Origin: Hemibagrus wyckioides
Lineage: Eukaryota; Chordata; Actinopteri; Siluriformes; Bagridae
NCBI RefSeq assembly: GCF_019097595.1
Contig: NC_080720.1
Coordinates: forward strand, 20,196,352-20,260,351
Direction: 5' to 3'
Length of the DNA stretch: 64,000 nt
Under the pieces are notes generated by a model. That model was not told the DNA's origin, did not search any database, and saw only the letters and a list, made by a program, of their open reading frames with translations. How positions within the stretch are numbered: position 1 is the first letter of the stretch; every line of letters starts with the position of its first letter. Shown one piece after another: positions 1 through 12,925 of this stretch. The translations under genes and the position numbers were made by a program.

Positions 1-1090
1 GATCAAGTTGTCTAAAATCTTGCTAGCTAGATGTAAGCACTAACAACTGAATGAAGAGACAATAATGAGGTTTATGTTTAGTGACCCAAGTAATGAGGAA
101 GAGACGGTTGTGGATTAGGGGTGTGACCTAATATGTATTCATTATTGACTGAACAAATCGAAACTTTTTTTTTGGTCCGGAAATTATCACAAGGACATAC
201 AAGTCAAATTTTCCAGTGTTTTCTATGATGCAGTGTTTTTCCAGTCATTCTAGAGGCTACTGAGGCTACTGAGCTCTAGAGATACTGTTAAGGGATCATA
301 TATGCAAAAAAAAAACCCCATCAAGTTTAATGCACACCTAAGTCTGGTTTAAAGATGAATAAATATGATATTTCATTATCATCCCTAATGTAAATATTGA
401 TAATAAACTGGTAACACTAAATTGATAAATAGTCTCACAGAAATGTTGCTTTTCGTAATAGATTGGATTACAAATGTAAAGAAGTACAGTAGGTTCTTCT
501 TTAGTAAGTAGGTGGGGTGTTTCTCAGCATTTCTGGATGAGACTATATGTGCAAAAGTGCACCATGTTTAATTTCAGGAAGGATTACAGTTTTCAGAATT
601 ACATATAGTAGAAAATATTAACATTTTTACCATGTGAAGGTTTTCCATGGCTGCCACACATATATATGGAACATTCATAGGAGGGTGCTTTGGGAAATTC
701 ACATCTAATTTAAACACTCATACTATTCATAGTAAGTATAAAGGCTTCTTTTCTCCTCTACTGTAGGACATTCAGGAGCATGGGAAGCTCCCCAGGTGGT
801 AAATTCACTACATTAGGGCAGTTCAATAATAGACATGAAGTCATGCTTATCAATCCTTACTCTTTGATCCCGGATCTTACAATAGGGTAACTCTGAGCAA
901 ATCTTTTATGATTCATATATAATAAATCTTAGATTACTCAGATTTAGTCATACAGCAGTGACTTTTATTAATTTAACCTCTCTCTCTCTCTCTCTCTCTC
1001 TCTTACTTGGTATAGTGTGTGTTGCCCTGGAAATTCCTTGAAATCATTTTTATTTTCACTATCAGAAAAAAAGATTTCTGAACAACATAC
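1..1090. other. syt2 intron, left edge
   Basis: This AT-rich stretch has no recognised exon on either strand. A (CT)n run at about 978-1003 sits inside the intron near the C2A exon donor. Nothing else could be supported. Confidence 0.5.
978..1003. repeat. (CT)n microsatellite
   Basis: A pure CT dinucleotide run in the syt2 intron, about 90 bp beyond the C2A exon donor. It produces artefactual Arg-Glu reading frames on the minus strand. Confidence 0.9.
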
Positions 1091-1258
1091 CTTGAAAACA
1101 AAAGTCTCGTTGAATACAGGATTCAGTGTCTTTTTGTGCACCTTGGTGTCAAACTTTTTCTTTTTGTCAGGGAGGAGAAAGACTTTAACGTAAGGGTCCG
1201 AAGTTCCTCCAGAGTCCATGGAAATCAGGTCGGCACACTGCAAGATCCCCACTGTCAG
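1091..1258 (-). CDS. syt2: syt2 C2A exon (calcium loop 1)
   Basis: This 168-nt exon runs from acceptor ttggcag to donor aag|gtatgt. It encodes [18 protein letters not shown], then [18 protein letters not shown] and [14 protein letters not shown], the C2A core with two loop-1 calcium-binding Asp residues. The next expected exon (PY-EL-GKTLVM type) is not visible between 1 and 1090, so it lies outside the window. Confidence 0.92.
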
Positions 1259-4200
1259 CTGCCAAATGAATCAGTTTGAGAGAAAGAGAGCAAGATTGTA
1301 AGATAGCATTTAAAGTACAGTCCAGAATCAGTTTGCTACACTTTCAGAATATGTAAAATGAATAATCTATATTGTGCAGATGTCTAACCAGCCAATCATG
1401 TGGCAGTGGTGCAATGTATACAATCATACAGATACAGGTCAAGAGCTTCAGTTACTGTTCACATTAAACATCAGAATGGGGGAAAATCTGTGATGTTGAT
1501 GAATTTGACCATGGCATAGTTGTTGGGCTGGTTGAAGTATTTCACATAATCAATTTTTATTCACAACAGACTTTAGCATTTACACACAAATAAACATCCA
1601 GTGCACTGCAGCTATGTGGGAGAATTATCAGACTGGTTCAAGCTCACTGGGAGGAACAGGTACTCATATAATTACTGTTTACAACTATGGTTAGCAGAAA
1701 ATCATTTTAAAATGCACGTAAAATATTAAGATTTAAGAGCAACAACATTAGACCACATCTTAGCAAAGAAAACAAATCGGAGACTACAGTGGGTGCAGAA
1801 ACTGAAACTGGACAGTTAAAGATCGGAAAACGTTTCTGAAGATTTTTGTGGAGATTTTTTTCCCTTTCCTGATGTTTGATTTGAACAGTGAAGCTCTAGC
1901 TCTGTATTTGTATGATCTTTTGCAATGTGCATCTTCTGCTGAATGAATAACTGCATGAATGTAGAGGTGTTCCTTTTAAATTGCCTAGTATGTAGATGAT
2001 TTGACATTAAACACAACACTTGAATTCACAATATTGTTAGAGATGTCAGTTGTGATGCAAAAATAGCCAAATTGGTAATACTAGTAAAATGTGAAAGGAC
2101 TCGTGAAGCAGCAAGGAAACAAATGCACCTTGTTGTCCTGGAAGTCGTAATCCAAAGAATACTGCAGCTTGCCCAGTTTCTCCTGCTCCTTTTCCTCTTC
2201 TTCTTTCTCTTCCTCGGTTAAACCGGTCTCTCCATCCTCATCGTCGTCATCCTGGTGTTTCTGGAAGAGGAAGCATTTGAATATGGGGTCAGAGGAGGTT
2301 TTTGGATGGAGATGTTTATGCTTCCTGTCTGCAGCATGCCACAAGCTCAGGGTTCCTGTTAGCCACTTGGTGCAGTAGGGTGTAGGTGTGCTCCTACCAG
2401 CCTCTCCTAACCATACGCCTGTCACAGCAGCCTTGTACCAATGCAGTCATTCAGGGCTGGGTGTTGCAAAGAACTTAAGCTCACAATTTCTTTTGGTGAC
2501 ACTTTTTTCATGGATGTTCAGTAGAAATATTGCACATTTCTAACGTTTCTAAGTTGGGTGTTGAAGAGAAAACCCAGAATGCTAACTAAGCATGAATGGA
2601 AGCCAGCGATATTAAGTGTTTATGAGTTATAAACATGAATGATGTATGGGTATTATTTGGATTACTAACACTTTTAAATAATGTATTTAATCTTTATAAT
2701 CAGCCACATCATACAATGGATTTATTTTTATCCTTCTACATCATTAGCAAACCCATCCAATCCTACTTACTATGCTGAAAGATGTTTGTTCATATTCATG
2801 TTCATGTTCATTATTAAACATCATTATGTTTTCAAGACCAAATTAAAAGTAATAGTTCCAGAAATTGCTGCTCAACATTGCTGTGTATAATTTAGTCCTG
2901 CCTGGCCCATTTTCTCATCAGCATGATCTAATTCACTGATATGCAGTAATACTCACAGGAATAACCAATGAGCAAAAATGCTTCATAGTGAAATAGATGC
3001 AATTGTGCTAATTCTGGATGTTAAAGTGCTGACCTGTGATTTTCTTTCCATGTGTATATTTTTTTCATCTTTTCAGCAGTGGCCACATGCAGAAAAAAAG
3101 AACATGAATAATTTTCTTTGGGAAATTTGTATATTTATATTTTGAAATCCTTTACATTTATTATTCTATTTAACTGAAGTGGATTTATTAGATTTATATG
3201 TATAGAAATATGTTTTAATTCCATGTGGATGTAAAAAAATAAGGAAGATTTGACTAGTAAAATCAGCTGAGTGGGTGTCTTGTAGAACGTATGTTAAATG
3301 GACAGCCGTCAAAAATTATTCATCTTTTAGGAATCTGGATGTTAGGTGTAAAATAATAGGAACCCATTTTGATCATGTTTGTAGGAATATGAGTGCTTTG
3401 TTGAATTGAGAAGAAGAGGATGATGTGTGCATTGTTGTTGTTCATGACCGCTCCTAGCAGAGTGCCACCAAAAACATTGTAAGTCTCAAGCCCATTCCTA
3501 ATGATCTCCCTATAGCAGCAAATTAAAGGGCACAGCACAGTGCTACTATTCCTCAAATACTGCAATGTTTATTTGCATGTTTTCTACCCACCCCTTTACC
3601 CTGACTTTAAAAGAAGCCTCGTCAGCCTGTTACTCTGAAACAAATGTTGTTACACTTAGAATTTTCCCATCAAATAGCTATGCCCTTTAACACATGCATC
3701 CACTGTAAGTCTTATGGGTTGCCTCTGACTCAGGAATCGATAACCTGTCAGTATTAGTGAGTTATTTCATTCGCATATCATCAAATATACTCTGTTCGTT
3801 ATTGTTCAATTCATGAAATCATTTGCATTGTAACTTTCCTGTGTTTTTTTTTTCTTCGTGTTTTGCTTTCTTGTCAAGCAATGACAGCAAAAGGCTTAAA
3901 AAAAAAAAAACAAGGAAGTTACAATGGCCATTCCGCCAAACCCTGACCAAATCCCATACGGCTCCTTATTCGAAATAAAGTACACTACATAGGTTCTAGA
4001 AAACTTTTGCTATGTCCAAAACCGTGTAGTATGAAGTTTTGTACACAGCCAGCAGTTTGCACCTTATGTAGTGCACTAAATGCTCAACAGGGAGCCATTT
4101 GGTATTCAGCCCCTGCCCCGCACGGCATATGCTAGCACTCGGCGGCCAAAGAGCTGAGCCGTTCGTCCGTTCACCTACCGTAGTGCCGCCAGCCATGAGC

Positions 4201-5038
4201 GCCACGCAAAGTGGCACGCACACACAAGACACAAAGCGGGAGGGAAGGGAGCAGAGAGAGAGAGGGAGAGGATGAACTCAAGAGACACACCAGGAAGAGA
4301 ATGAGAGACAGCAGAGAGAGCCACATCAACACCAAGAACACCAGTCTGAGAAAAGACACACTATACAAAAGGAACTCTGCTTATGTTCCTAAGGATGAGC
4401 GCAAGACTGGAGGACTTCCAATAGTAATTCCAATAGTTGTGTCCTCATCACACCATGTACTGCTTTGTCAGCGTGTCTTTTCTCATCAGAGAAAACAATG
4501 AGATACAACACCCACGTTACTCACAAACACAGGAAATGAAATCGCAAAATAATGTGACTGGATGGACTTTATCTTTCACACACACATCTGTTCTTATTTC
4601 CTGTCAACTCAGCAGAATTTGTAAATCATTTTCATTGACATCAGGCTTTCATGTGGGCAAAACCACTGATCTAGATCGGGTCCACTTCTATACAATTAAG
4701 TGTAAAACACTGTGAATAGATCAGTGCAGTACAGAAACATGATTTGAGCATAAGCAGTTTCTCCTGTCCAGCAAATCACTGTGAAATCTCATCTTTATTG
4801 TGGTCTGTTTGGTGGTTGGATCCATTAGGCTCTGTTCATTTTACATACATCTGCACCCTGCATATTCTTCATGTTGAAGCCATCCTTGCCCTTCTTTCCT
4901 TTCTTGTTCTTCTTTTTCTTGCAGCAGCATTTCTTGATGATGCAAAAGCAGCAGGTGACGATCAGAAGAGCCGCCACTACGGCAATCGCGATTAGAGCCC
5001 AGGGAGGCACTGTTAGACATCACAAGAATGATGAGAAT

Positions 5039-5069
<31 letters not shown>

Positions 5070-6920
5070 ATTTAGATTTATACAAAAAAATATATCATAA
5101 CACTTTACAGTAACAGTGTATAAATAATCATACACTATCACTTAAACAGGAACTAATAATGAGTATTAATCACAAACTAATGAAGAGATAACCTTAACTA
5201 CGACATGAGTCTTATGAATTCATTCGTGAATAACAACTTCCTTAAGTGTTTGTTAGTTCATGTATTAACTAAAACGTAGAGGTAAACTAAATCAAACATG
5301 CTCTATAAGAAAGAATATGATTTAATCGGAATTATAATGGAATTGTTTGTAAAATTTGCCATATGCAGTTGCGTACACAAACAGCATTGGATGGAGTTGG
5401 ATGACTTTAGTCATTTGCATTGATCCTCCTTATCAAACATAGAAAGATGAACTAATAATAAACATGCATCATCTCCATTCATTTCTCTTCAAATCATAAT
5501 GTAGTACTAATACACGAAAATTAACATTCATTCATTTAGCAGTCATTATTATCTCTTAACATTTAAAAACAAAAGATTTTTTTTTTGCTTGATTTAGTTT
5601 ATCTCTGTGTCTAAACTAATTTAATAACCAACATGTTCTTAACCTGTACTGTTTTTGTTGCTGTACTCATCCTAACTCCTCTCTCACAGCGTTTTGGTGT
5701 TTAATTCTATTCTTAGATCCTGACCTATTTATTCTAGCATGAGGATATGTATTTGAAGAAGACCACTGAACACTTCTGTAAGTTGATCTGGATCAGGGAG
5801 TCTCCCAAATGCTGTAAATGTATGTATAAATATAATCACAAGACTGGACTGATGAAACTAATCGTAAAATTACAAGCAAACAATACAATTTCAGGATAAA
5901 TGAGCAATGACGATGTATGTGATTTATCATTTATCAGCTGCTTACAATTCTAACATCCCAACCTTGCCATATTCACTCTCCAAAAAATAGAATTTGTGCC
6001 TGTTTTGGTTGTGCTCATGTTGAATTTCTTTGTCAAGTCAAATTCCATAGTGGGAATTAATGATGCATATTAAAAGATTTAAGAATTTTTAGTTTTTCAC
6101 AAGTATTTTTGTTCATACCTAGCTTACCAGGGGCAATTTATTCATAGGAAAGTTCCAAAATAAAAACAAAAACACAAATGTTTAAGTCTTAAAGTAAATG
6201 TTGATATCAAACCTATATCTGTTCTCTGACATGCCCTAAAAGTTTCTTCATGACCATCTAAAATTTGAAGGTGTTCTCTTCAACTACTAAAATTTTCAAA
6301 CTGAGGTAAAATGTCTTACAATGAAAGTCCTGAATAATTTTATTTTATCACCTTGCTGTTACAAAAGAATGAATTCATAACTGAAAATGTTTAAGTAGTC
6401 AATTCCCATTTTGCCGAGTGTACTGATAAGAAGGGTTAAGAAATATAGGGCAAATTTCCATTCAACTAATAAAGCCCCTAATAAAGTCCTAAAGATTGCA
6501 CTGTGTGTCCAGTTGCCTTAACCTACCATGAAAAGACATCTGTCCTTTTTACTAAAAAATGATGGTGATTTAATCTTCTATACATTTTTTGTATTTTGGA
6601 AAAGAGCCAGTTTGGTCAGCACATTGGATCCAGTTATCAGGTTCCAGTAATTGAAAGATAAGATGGTGCGTATCTCAGCAAAAATACATCTTGATAAACT
6701 TACATGGGATTGTCTCAATCTCATTAAGGAATTTATTCCTGATCTTCTCAAAGAGGTTATCCGTGGAAGAGCCTCCAGACTCTGTGGAGTTGTCTGCTGC
6801 AGTGGAGAGAGCAGGGCCAGGGGCCATTGTCATGGTGCTGGGTGGGTGTGTTCCCCCCAAACCCGTGGGCTCAGGACCCACCATGGCTTCTGGTTTCTTC
6901 TTGAAGAGGTTCCACTTCAT
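1091..6920 (-). CDS. syt2: synaptotagmin-2-like gene, 5' four coding exons (3' part off the left edge)
   Basis: Synaptotagmin-2 is a synaptic vesicle calcium sensor that triggers fast transmitter release through C2A/C2B binding to phospholipid and SNAREs. Four exons join in phase (6704-6920, 4849-5009, 2129-2260, 1091-1258) to give residues 1-226: a lumenal N-terminus with an N-glycosylation site (Asn44, NST), a membrane span about residues 76-97, a CC..KKCCC palmitoylation-type cysteine cluster and Lys stretch, an acidic linker (DDDDED, then Glu-rich), and the first half of C2A from about residue 155. The C2A loop-1 calcium ligands, Asp185 and Asp191 in [10 protein letters not shown], are present. 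The N-terminal DNSTESGG and the [11 protein letters not shown] juxtamembrane segment resemble SYT2 more than SYT1. The LISMDSGG loop differs from the usual LPALDMGG, so another syt1/2/8-group fish paralogue remains possible. The rest of C2A and all of C2B must lie to the left of base 1. Synteny with mybph and nav1 supports syt2. Confidence 0.88.
1385..1845. mobile_element. decayed Tc1-like transposon fragment (family with 'gcactttattagga' termini)
   Basis: Segments resembling the teleost Tc1-like family appear in order: 'agatacaggtcaagagc ttcagtta' near 1430-1460, 'tttgaccatggcat' near 1504, and 'agtgggtgcagaaactg' near 1790 followed by 'tggacagtt'. No open transposase remains, and the terminal repeats are not evident. 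Related, better-preserved copies lie at about 15.6 and 23.25 kb. Confidence 0.55.
2129..2260 (-). CDS. syt2: syt2 acidic linker and start of C2A exon
   Basis: This 132-nt, phase 0/0 exon runs from acceptor ctcttccag to donor aag|gtgcat. It encodes [15 protein letters not shown], a Glu/Lys linker, then [14 protein letters not shown], the conserved start of C2A. Confidence 0.9.
2261..4848. other. syt2 intron between linker and TM exons
   Basis: This intron holds the inverted-repeat element at 3950-4107 and a purine-rich (GA) tract near 4250-4270. No additional exon with conserved synaptotagmin sequence was found. Confidence 0.5.
3950..4107. mobile_element. short inverted-repeat element (hAT-type MITE candidate)
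   Basis: The ends are imperfect inverted repeats: 'catacggctcctta' on the left against 'ggagccatttggtatt' on the right, with an inner pair 'agtacactacatagg' against 'ccttatgtagtgcact'. The small size and lack of coding capacity suit a non-autonomous element. The family assignment is tentative. Confidence 0.45.
4849..5009 (-). CDS. syt2: syt2 transmembrane exon
   Basis: This 161-nt exon follows acceptor ctaacag and ends gat|gtatgt. It completes a Leu codon and reads [15 protein letters not shown], the hallmark synaptotagmin-1/2 membrane span, followed by [12 protein letters not shown] and a Lys-rich stop-transfer segment. The 53 whole codons match the exon length exactly. Confidence 0.92.
5041..5064. 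repeat. (GA)n microsatellite
   Basis: A GA dinucleotide run immediately upstream (transcript sense) of the transmembrane exon's acceptor region, about 30 bp from the exon edge. Confidence 0.85.
5065..6703. other. syt2 intron between start and TM exons
   Basis: AT-rich intronic sequence without recognisable exons or elements. Confidence 0.45.
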
Positions 6921-6946
6921 GATCTCCAGCTAGGCACTCAGTGTTC
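6704..6946 (-). CDS. syt2: syt2 first coding exon (start codon; 5'UTR 6921-6946)
   Basis: The acceptor (ctctcacag) falls just above 6946, giving a 26-nt 5'UTR and then ATG at 6920-6918. The exon encodes residues 1-72, beginning [11 protein letters not shown] and ending NEIETIP, plus one base. The donor is cat|gtaagt at 6703. A spliced leader directly upstream of ATG implies at least one more upstream noncoding exon. The NST glycosylation motif lies here. Confidence 0.85.
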
Positions 6947-8656
6947 CTGTGAGAGAACACACACACCCAACTCACTTTTTAAGGACCGAAAAACTGATGT
7001 GATAGAAAACCCTGGAACAAAAATGGCTGCATTGTAGGAATCACCATGATACACGGACACAGAACAATGTATATGCTGTTAAAAATGTAAGAGGCCTACA
7101 GCTGGAGGAGAAAACATATAGATTAGTGATATAATATTACAGGAAACCTACAGTCAGACTCTTGAGTCAATAATACTGAGAATGCAGAATGAAATATATG
7201 TGCTGTCAGTCTTGCAAAAGTGGTGCATTCTGGCAAAGGCTCTTTATAATAATGAAATATGGAGCCTGTATATAAACAACATGCAACAGCAATAAACAGG
7301 TGCAGTTACAGAGCTCTGGGCTATGTGTATCAAAGCAGCCACACAAGACCAATGACAGGGACACAGCATTGCAGAAAACCGCAGACAGGCATAAGAGGAT
7401 GAAGCTTTCCAACCACAACTGCCAAGAGACATTTGTCTTAAAAGGGCTTGTCTTGTTTAGTAGCTGTGCATTATTAATTTACCATTTAGAGATTGAAGAT
7501 TTTTCTCCAATAATCTGATCTGAAGAGATGCCTTTGACAAAGCCAAGTGGATAAATTAGGTTATGATTTCCATTTTTCATGTTTCCATTTGAAACTTTCC
7601 AGTACACTGAAAATAATCATTTATAATACAGCGTATGTCCAAACAGGATGTTAAAAAGATTAGTCAATGAAATTGTCAAAAAGGGGATTAGTCCAAAAAA
7701 TTTGTTAAAAAGATAAGCTCTCACTATAAATGTTTGTTTATTGAGATCATCCACAGTTATTATTATGTCAAATAGAACTAATGTAATTAGATCCAGGACA
7801 GTTTGCTACCATTGCCGTGACTACCAATCATGCCTTGTGTGTCAAAGCACATGTCAATACTGCAATACAAAATATATGGCTATCTTAATAAAACACATAA
7901 TAAATCATCAAGGCCAAATTCACTTACCTTAATGAAATAGTTTGCAACAAATATAGAAAGTTCGATTGGAATCACAGCAGTAGAACATAAGCATTCTCTA
8001 ATGATCCTAAAGTGATACACAGAGCTCGACTGTCCTAAACAAAAAATGTCCTTAAAAAAAAATAAAAAAGAACGGACCGCCTTCAGAGGAGAACCAGTCG
8101 GCTCTGATGTGAGGAGTTTATCACCCTCCTTCAAAAGACTGGGCATGCTTCACCATCTAAGTGTCATATGATGACAAATAGGAAACAAACTGTTATATAT
8201 AGAGTTTAAAAACTATCCTTAATCCAAAGATCCTAAAGAAAATAATTTCTCAAATGGAGATCCTTGAGACTAAGCACATAATTTACTGCTGAGAGGGTGT
8301 GCTTTACAGTGATTTTATTTTTAGTGAAGATAAAAGTGTATTTAACAAATGACAAGATTAATATTTGATAATATTCACAATTTACTATTCCATTTATTCA
8401 CATTAAGCTTTGGTCACAGAATTGTTTTTTCAAACGTGACTAAGCAAACCACATTTTACAAATGTCCTTACTCTGTATATTACAACAAAAAACACGTCAA
8501 TAGGTCACCACTCTGGAAAAGGTTCAATAAACCAAAGTGTTCCATTAACTAGATTGAATGCGCATCTTGAGCAACATCCTTTTCACAGACGCCATACATT
8601 ACCAGCTGACAATGCTCTGTGTCCTTCCTAACACCTCCTCAAGCAGATTCTTCTAT

Positions 8657-8729
<73 letters not shown>

Positions 8730-11279
8730 AAATAATTATAAAATAATTATAAATAAGTATATATATATTATATATAAAATATCAAAGTTACAGGAAGGCT
8801 GCAATGCTGACTTAATTGAATAAGTGTGTTATTACTCCATTGCCAATGGCTAAATCTAACGAGTCACTCTTTCTTGTTAGACTTAGATAGCTTTAATAAG
8901 CTTAATTTATTTCTTATAAATTTCAAGTGAGACAGGAGCATATTAAGCAGTAACATTCAGGTCTGTGTGTATTAAATACTGCCAGCCAGAAAAAAGACAA
9001 AAAAAATCGATAATTATAAAAAAAAAAATACGAGAGAGAGAGGAAGAGAGAGAGAGGTATATTCTTTTGACTATCACATTCGGTCATGGCTCTTTATTAC
9101 ACTTTACTGGCTTTGGCACTTCACTGTTTCTTGACATCCTGATATACCAGGTAGTGACAGAGACAATGAACTGTGCTGTGTTATATAAAGCTGACACTTA
9201 ATAACAACCAGTGCTCTCTGAGAGATTGTATTTATTACCGAGCATTTGAAAAGAATGCTATTGATTCATCCAGCATGATTACAGTCAATACTTTGTTGTT
9301 TAGAAGAGGAAGAACATGAGATCCTTATTCAGGACATGTTCATGCAGTGCACAATCCTCCATTTTACAATTTTACTCCCTATTCTCCACTGTTACAGAGC
9401 ATACTTGCCATGTTAGACTGACATTTGCTCTCTAGCTGAGGTATTGATTGACAACGTCCTGTCGTTTTAACCATTCTGTCTGCACAGGGAATATGATGAG
9501 TCTGCCCTTTTCACTCTCACATCCTATCAGACAGTACAGAGTCTTATTAGAATGCTTCTCACTGCAATGGACTTTTCATATGTATATTAAAGTGTTTCTG
9601 ACAGACCAAGGGGTTTGGCTTTTATCTGTTGGCCTGCTGGAAAAATATGGCCCCATGGAGCTGTATAGGAGACATATATATGTATATATACGTACAGTAT
9701 GCTGTATCTAGTACCATATGTTTACTATATGATTTTCTGATTCAACTGGCTCATGCATTAGAACTTAATGCATAACAGATACAAAAGCACCATTCCTTTT
9801 ACACTTGTCACCAGCAATACTGAAAAACTGAGCTCTGATCTGTACTCTAAACAGTCTGTGTACAGCATATGTAGCATTCACTTGGTTTCTCAATCTCCCT
9901 CAGAGAGACAGGGAGATGAAGAAGTGATTTGTCTGAGTTTAGGAGACAGGCAATTTCGCAGCCCCGGGTAAATGATCAAGCTAGACAATTGGAAAGAACC
10001 GATCCATGTGGCTGCCAAACTCACTGGCATTAACCCTGATATATCTAAATAGGAAATACACATTTACTGCCTTATATTTGTCTGCATCATGACAGACAAG
10101 GTGTAAAAGTAATCCGAAATCAAAAAGTATTTAATTAATTAATTACTCAATAATTAATTACACATATTATTATTATTTTTAAATTAATCCTTTTTGCTCT
10201 TGTAGAACAGCTGCGACATTTAATATCTCCTTAGTTGATGCTGTATTTTTCTCAAACTATTTATCAATCAAGCCTTTGGACAGTAACTGTTGATTGAGGA
10301 AAGTGGCCGCCTGCCAACAAAACCGAAATGCTCCACAAGGGGTAGATGATAATTTGTGAAAATTCTATAAGAAAACAAGTTGAACTGAGTATTACAGAGA
10401 GTCTTCTGAACCTCTACATACTACCTCCTGCCTACAGCACACTCTGCACAACTAGATTACATCTAGAGCTACAACCTACAATGTTATTGCATACACCCTA
10501 CTAAAATTTTTTAAATGAAATAGGATGACTAAATCTTGTTAAGGAATTGTTTAAGGAAACCCAGGCTTTAAAAAATCTTGGAAATTCATAAAATATCATG
10601 GCATGCATCCCTTCTCAGTCTTGGATACTTCATATATTGCACATTGTTATTTTTGTCCCTGATCTATACACACATATCAACTCATGGAAGGATTCCTAAT
10701 GGCTCAATTGAATTAGTTGAATTGGTGTTTTAAAATGGAGGTAGTACAAATGTGCAGTGTGTGAGGCCCTGGCATTCTGACTAAGAAACATTGTCCTATC
10801 CAAAGTGAAAGAATGTACCAGACACAAATAAGCTGGCGTCCCTTTCTCCTCTGAAGAAAACAGTAGAGGATACAGAGCCAAAGTTGGCAGCAACATAAAA
10901 TAAGGATAGCTTTCGAGACAGAATTCTTAAATACAAGGCCACCGCAAACCAAGTGGAGAGAGGACATGCTGTACCTAATTACCTTTCCTGCTTGCAGCAC
11001 TGCTATGGTCTTTTAAAGTCAAATGTGTTTAATCCTGTTCGAGCCTGTTCTGTTGAAACTAAAAAAAAAACCCTGACTACTGTTTTTATGTCTACACAAC
11101 CTTATAGTAGACAATATTTTAGACTTTTGTCATACAAAAATGTAACATACTAAAAAAAAAAATTTTAAATTGTATAGTATATTCATATTCTCGCTACTCT
11201 GTGATAAAGAAACCATCTGGATGAGAGAAGACTCCCCTTCTCTGATCAACTGAATAAAAATGATCTAGAACACACACTA
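6947..11279. other. probable syt2 intron 1, proximal part
   Basis: No gene was recognised. The stretch contains the (TA)n tract at 8662-8729, short A/T-rich runs and scattered short frames without codon signature. Assignment as intron depends on the proposed distal first exon at 37 kb. Confidence 0.4.
8662..8729. repeat. (TA)n microsatellite
   Basis: About 34 TA repeats, interrupted once by 'tg' near 8713. The short Tyr/Ile frames over it are artefacts. Confidence 0.95.
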
Positions 11280-11455
11280 ACTAGACAAATGTTTATGGGC
11301 ATCTGGCAACTACACTCATATGTGGATTTTCTCCAGACTGCAGCCACAATGTTGATAAAAAGCCTTATTATAACTGCAAATGGGAACTAAATCTGAAGTG
11401 GGATGTTCAAAAAACACACATGGTCAGGTGTCCACTTACCTTCGGCCATATAGCG
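11280..11455. mobile_element. short Tc1-like MITE with TA target duplication
   Basis: A 176-bp element flanked by TA. The right end 'tggtcaggtgtccac...ggccatatagcg' and the left end 'gtttatgggcatctggcaac' are degraded inverted copies of the same terminal repeat. The interior 'gggaactaaatctga...gggatgttca' corresponds to the 3' part of the larger relative at 39819-40249. Confidence 0.65.
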
Positions 11456-11523
11456 TACCTCACCGTGAGTAAGTAGACTTTCCACATATGCAACAACCTT
11501 GTGAGAAGATGGATATAAAAATA

Positions 11524-12300
11524 TACAATGGATATAAAAAGTCTACACTTGTCTGTTTAAATGACAGGTGCTTGTAATGTAAAAAAAATTGAAACCAAGA
11601 TAAATCATGTCAGTTCCACCCTCAATGGGAAATTATGTATAAAACTAGAAATAAAATGAAGTGAAAAACAATCAGAAACTTTTTCAGAAAGGAAAAATAG
11701 GAAACACACACACACACACACCTAAACTAATTGTTGAATTGTTGATTTTAATACACAACTGGGTAAGAGTCTATGAGCAATGTTTTCCACTATTTCTTGT
11801 AAAAACATTCTAGATTCATCAAACTGTAAGGACATCTCCAGTGTACAGCCCACTTCAGGTCACTACACAGAGTTTTAGTTAGATTCAGGTCTGGACTCTG
11901 GCTATGACATTCAGAAACATTGATCTTCTGTTGGTTAAGCCGTTCCTTTGTTGATTTTGATGTGTACTTTATGTCATTATCCTGCTGCAAGGTGAACTCC
12001 CTTTTCATCTCCAGCAGACACCTGAGGTTTTCACAGTAAAATCGACTGGTATTTGTATACCTTCACCTTTGATAAAAGCCACAGTTCTGGCTGAAGAAGA
12101 GTAGCCCTAAAGCATGATGTTGCCACCACCGTGCTGCACTGTTGTGCTTTTTTTTTTTTTTACCTTTTGGAATAATGGAATTATTCTACCTTTTGAAATT
12201 GGTATCATCAGACCATAACACATTTTTTGCCTCATGGTTTGTGGTGATTTAGTTGAGCTTGTAGGACTTTTGTGAGAAAGGGATTTTGAACACTGTTACA
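11524..12300 (-). mobile_element. decayed Tc1-like transposon with transposase remnant
   Basis: The left terminus 'caatggatataaaaagtctacac' matches a common fish Tc1-like end. On the minus strand, 11790-12008 still reads a Tc1 transposase C-terminal fragment: FTLQQDNDIKYTSKSTKE, then SQSPDLNLTKTLCSDLK, where the family has an Asn-Pro-Ile-Glu type motif. Stops and frameshifts interrupt the rest, and no matching right terminal repeat was seen. The final catalytic acidic residue is no longer recognisable. Confidence 0.75.
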
Positions 12301-12787
12301 GGATGAGCACCTTTTGAAAACTGCTACACAAGATATAGTTACTGAACTAAAGAAAAAAAAAAGTTCAAATCTTTTGTTTGTGACATTTAATAAGCGGGAT
12401 TTGGGAAATGCTTTGTGGTTGGTCAGCTGCTTCTTTCTGTGGAAGTAGGCTGTTCTTGACCATGGTTATTGACAAAATGTAACACACTCTCTACCGAAGG
12501 GTCAAAATCAATTAGCTTGTAGCTTTTTTTTAAGGAAGACGTTGATGGAGATTTGGGGAAATGAAATAATCTGATTTTAGCTATCTGATCTGTGTTTCGT
12601 TGCTATTTAATTCAGCAGGCATGTCTGAAACAGTTATTATTGTTCTTGATATTTTTAAACATCATGGCAGTACTTCAAGAAGAATCTTGAAGCACAAGAA
12701 GAAACGTAAAGCAATAGGACATTTATGTAGTAATATTTGTTATCTTGAACGAGTAAGCCAAGATGAAATCCTAATAAAAGGTTTTTC

Positions 12788-12925
12788 ATTGGCTCAGATA
12801 AGCTTCTCTCTGATCGTTGGGAGATTGCAGGTTCAAATCTGGATTATATTACAGCCAGCCATGGCCTGGAGTGCAAGAGAGCATAATTGGTCCAACTGTC
12901 TGGGTGAGAAGGATGTCTTTCCTCT
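12788..12925 (+). mobile_element. tRNA-derived SINE remnant
   Basis: A promoter A-box-like 'tggctcagataag' begins at 12790 and a B-box 'ggttcaaatc' lies at 12830-12839. It is followed by 'agccagccatggcctgg' and 'gtgcaagagagcataattgg', a body seen in teleost tRNA-derived SINEs. It cannot fold as a complete tRNA, so I call it a SINE. A 141-residue open frame across it (12600-13025) is incidental. Confidence 0.55.

Noticed and set aside
4825..5023. Alternative frames overlapping the synaptotagmin transmembrane exon
   Set aside because: Shadows of the real frame, which alone matches the family and fits the splice phases.
7880..8146. 88-residue minus-strand frame upstream of the syt2 start exon
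   Set aside because: No splice signals in phase with syt2 and no recognised domain.
12788..12860. Possible tRNA gene because of A- and B-box-like sequences
   Set aside because: The arms do not pair into a cloverleaf and a SINE body follows directly.
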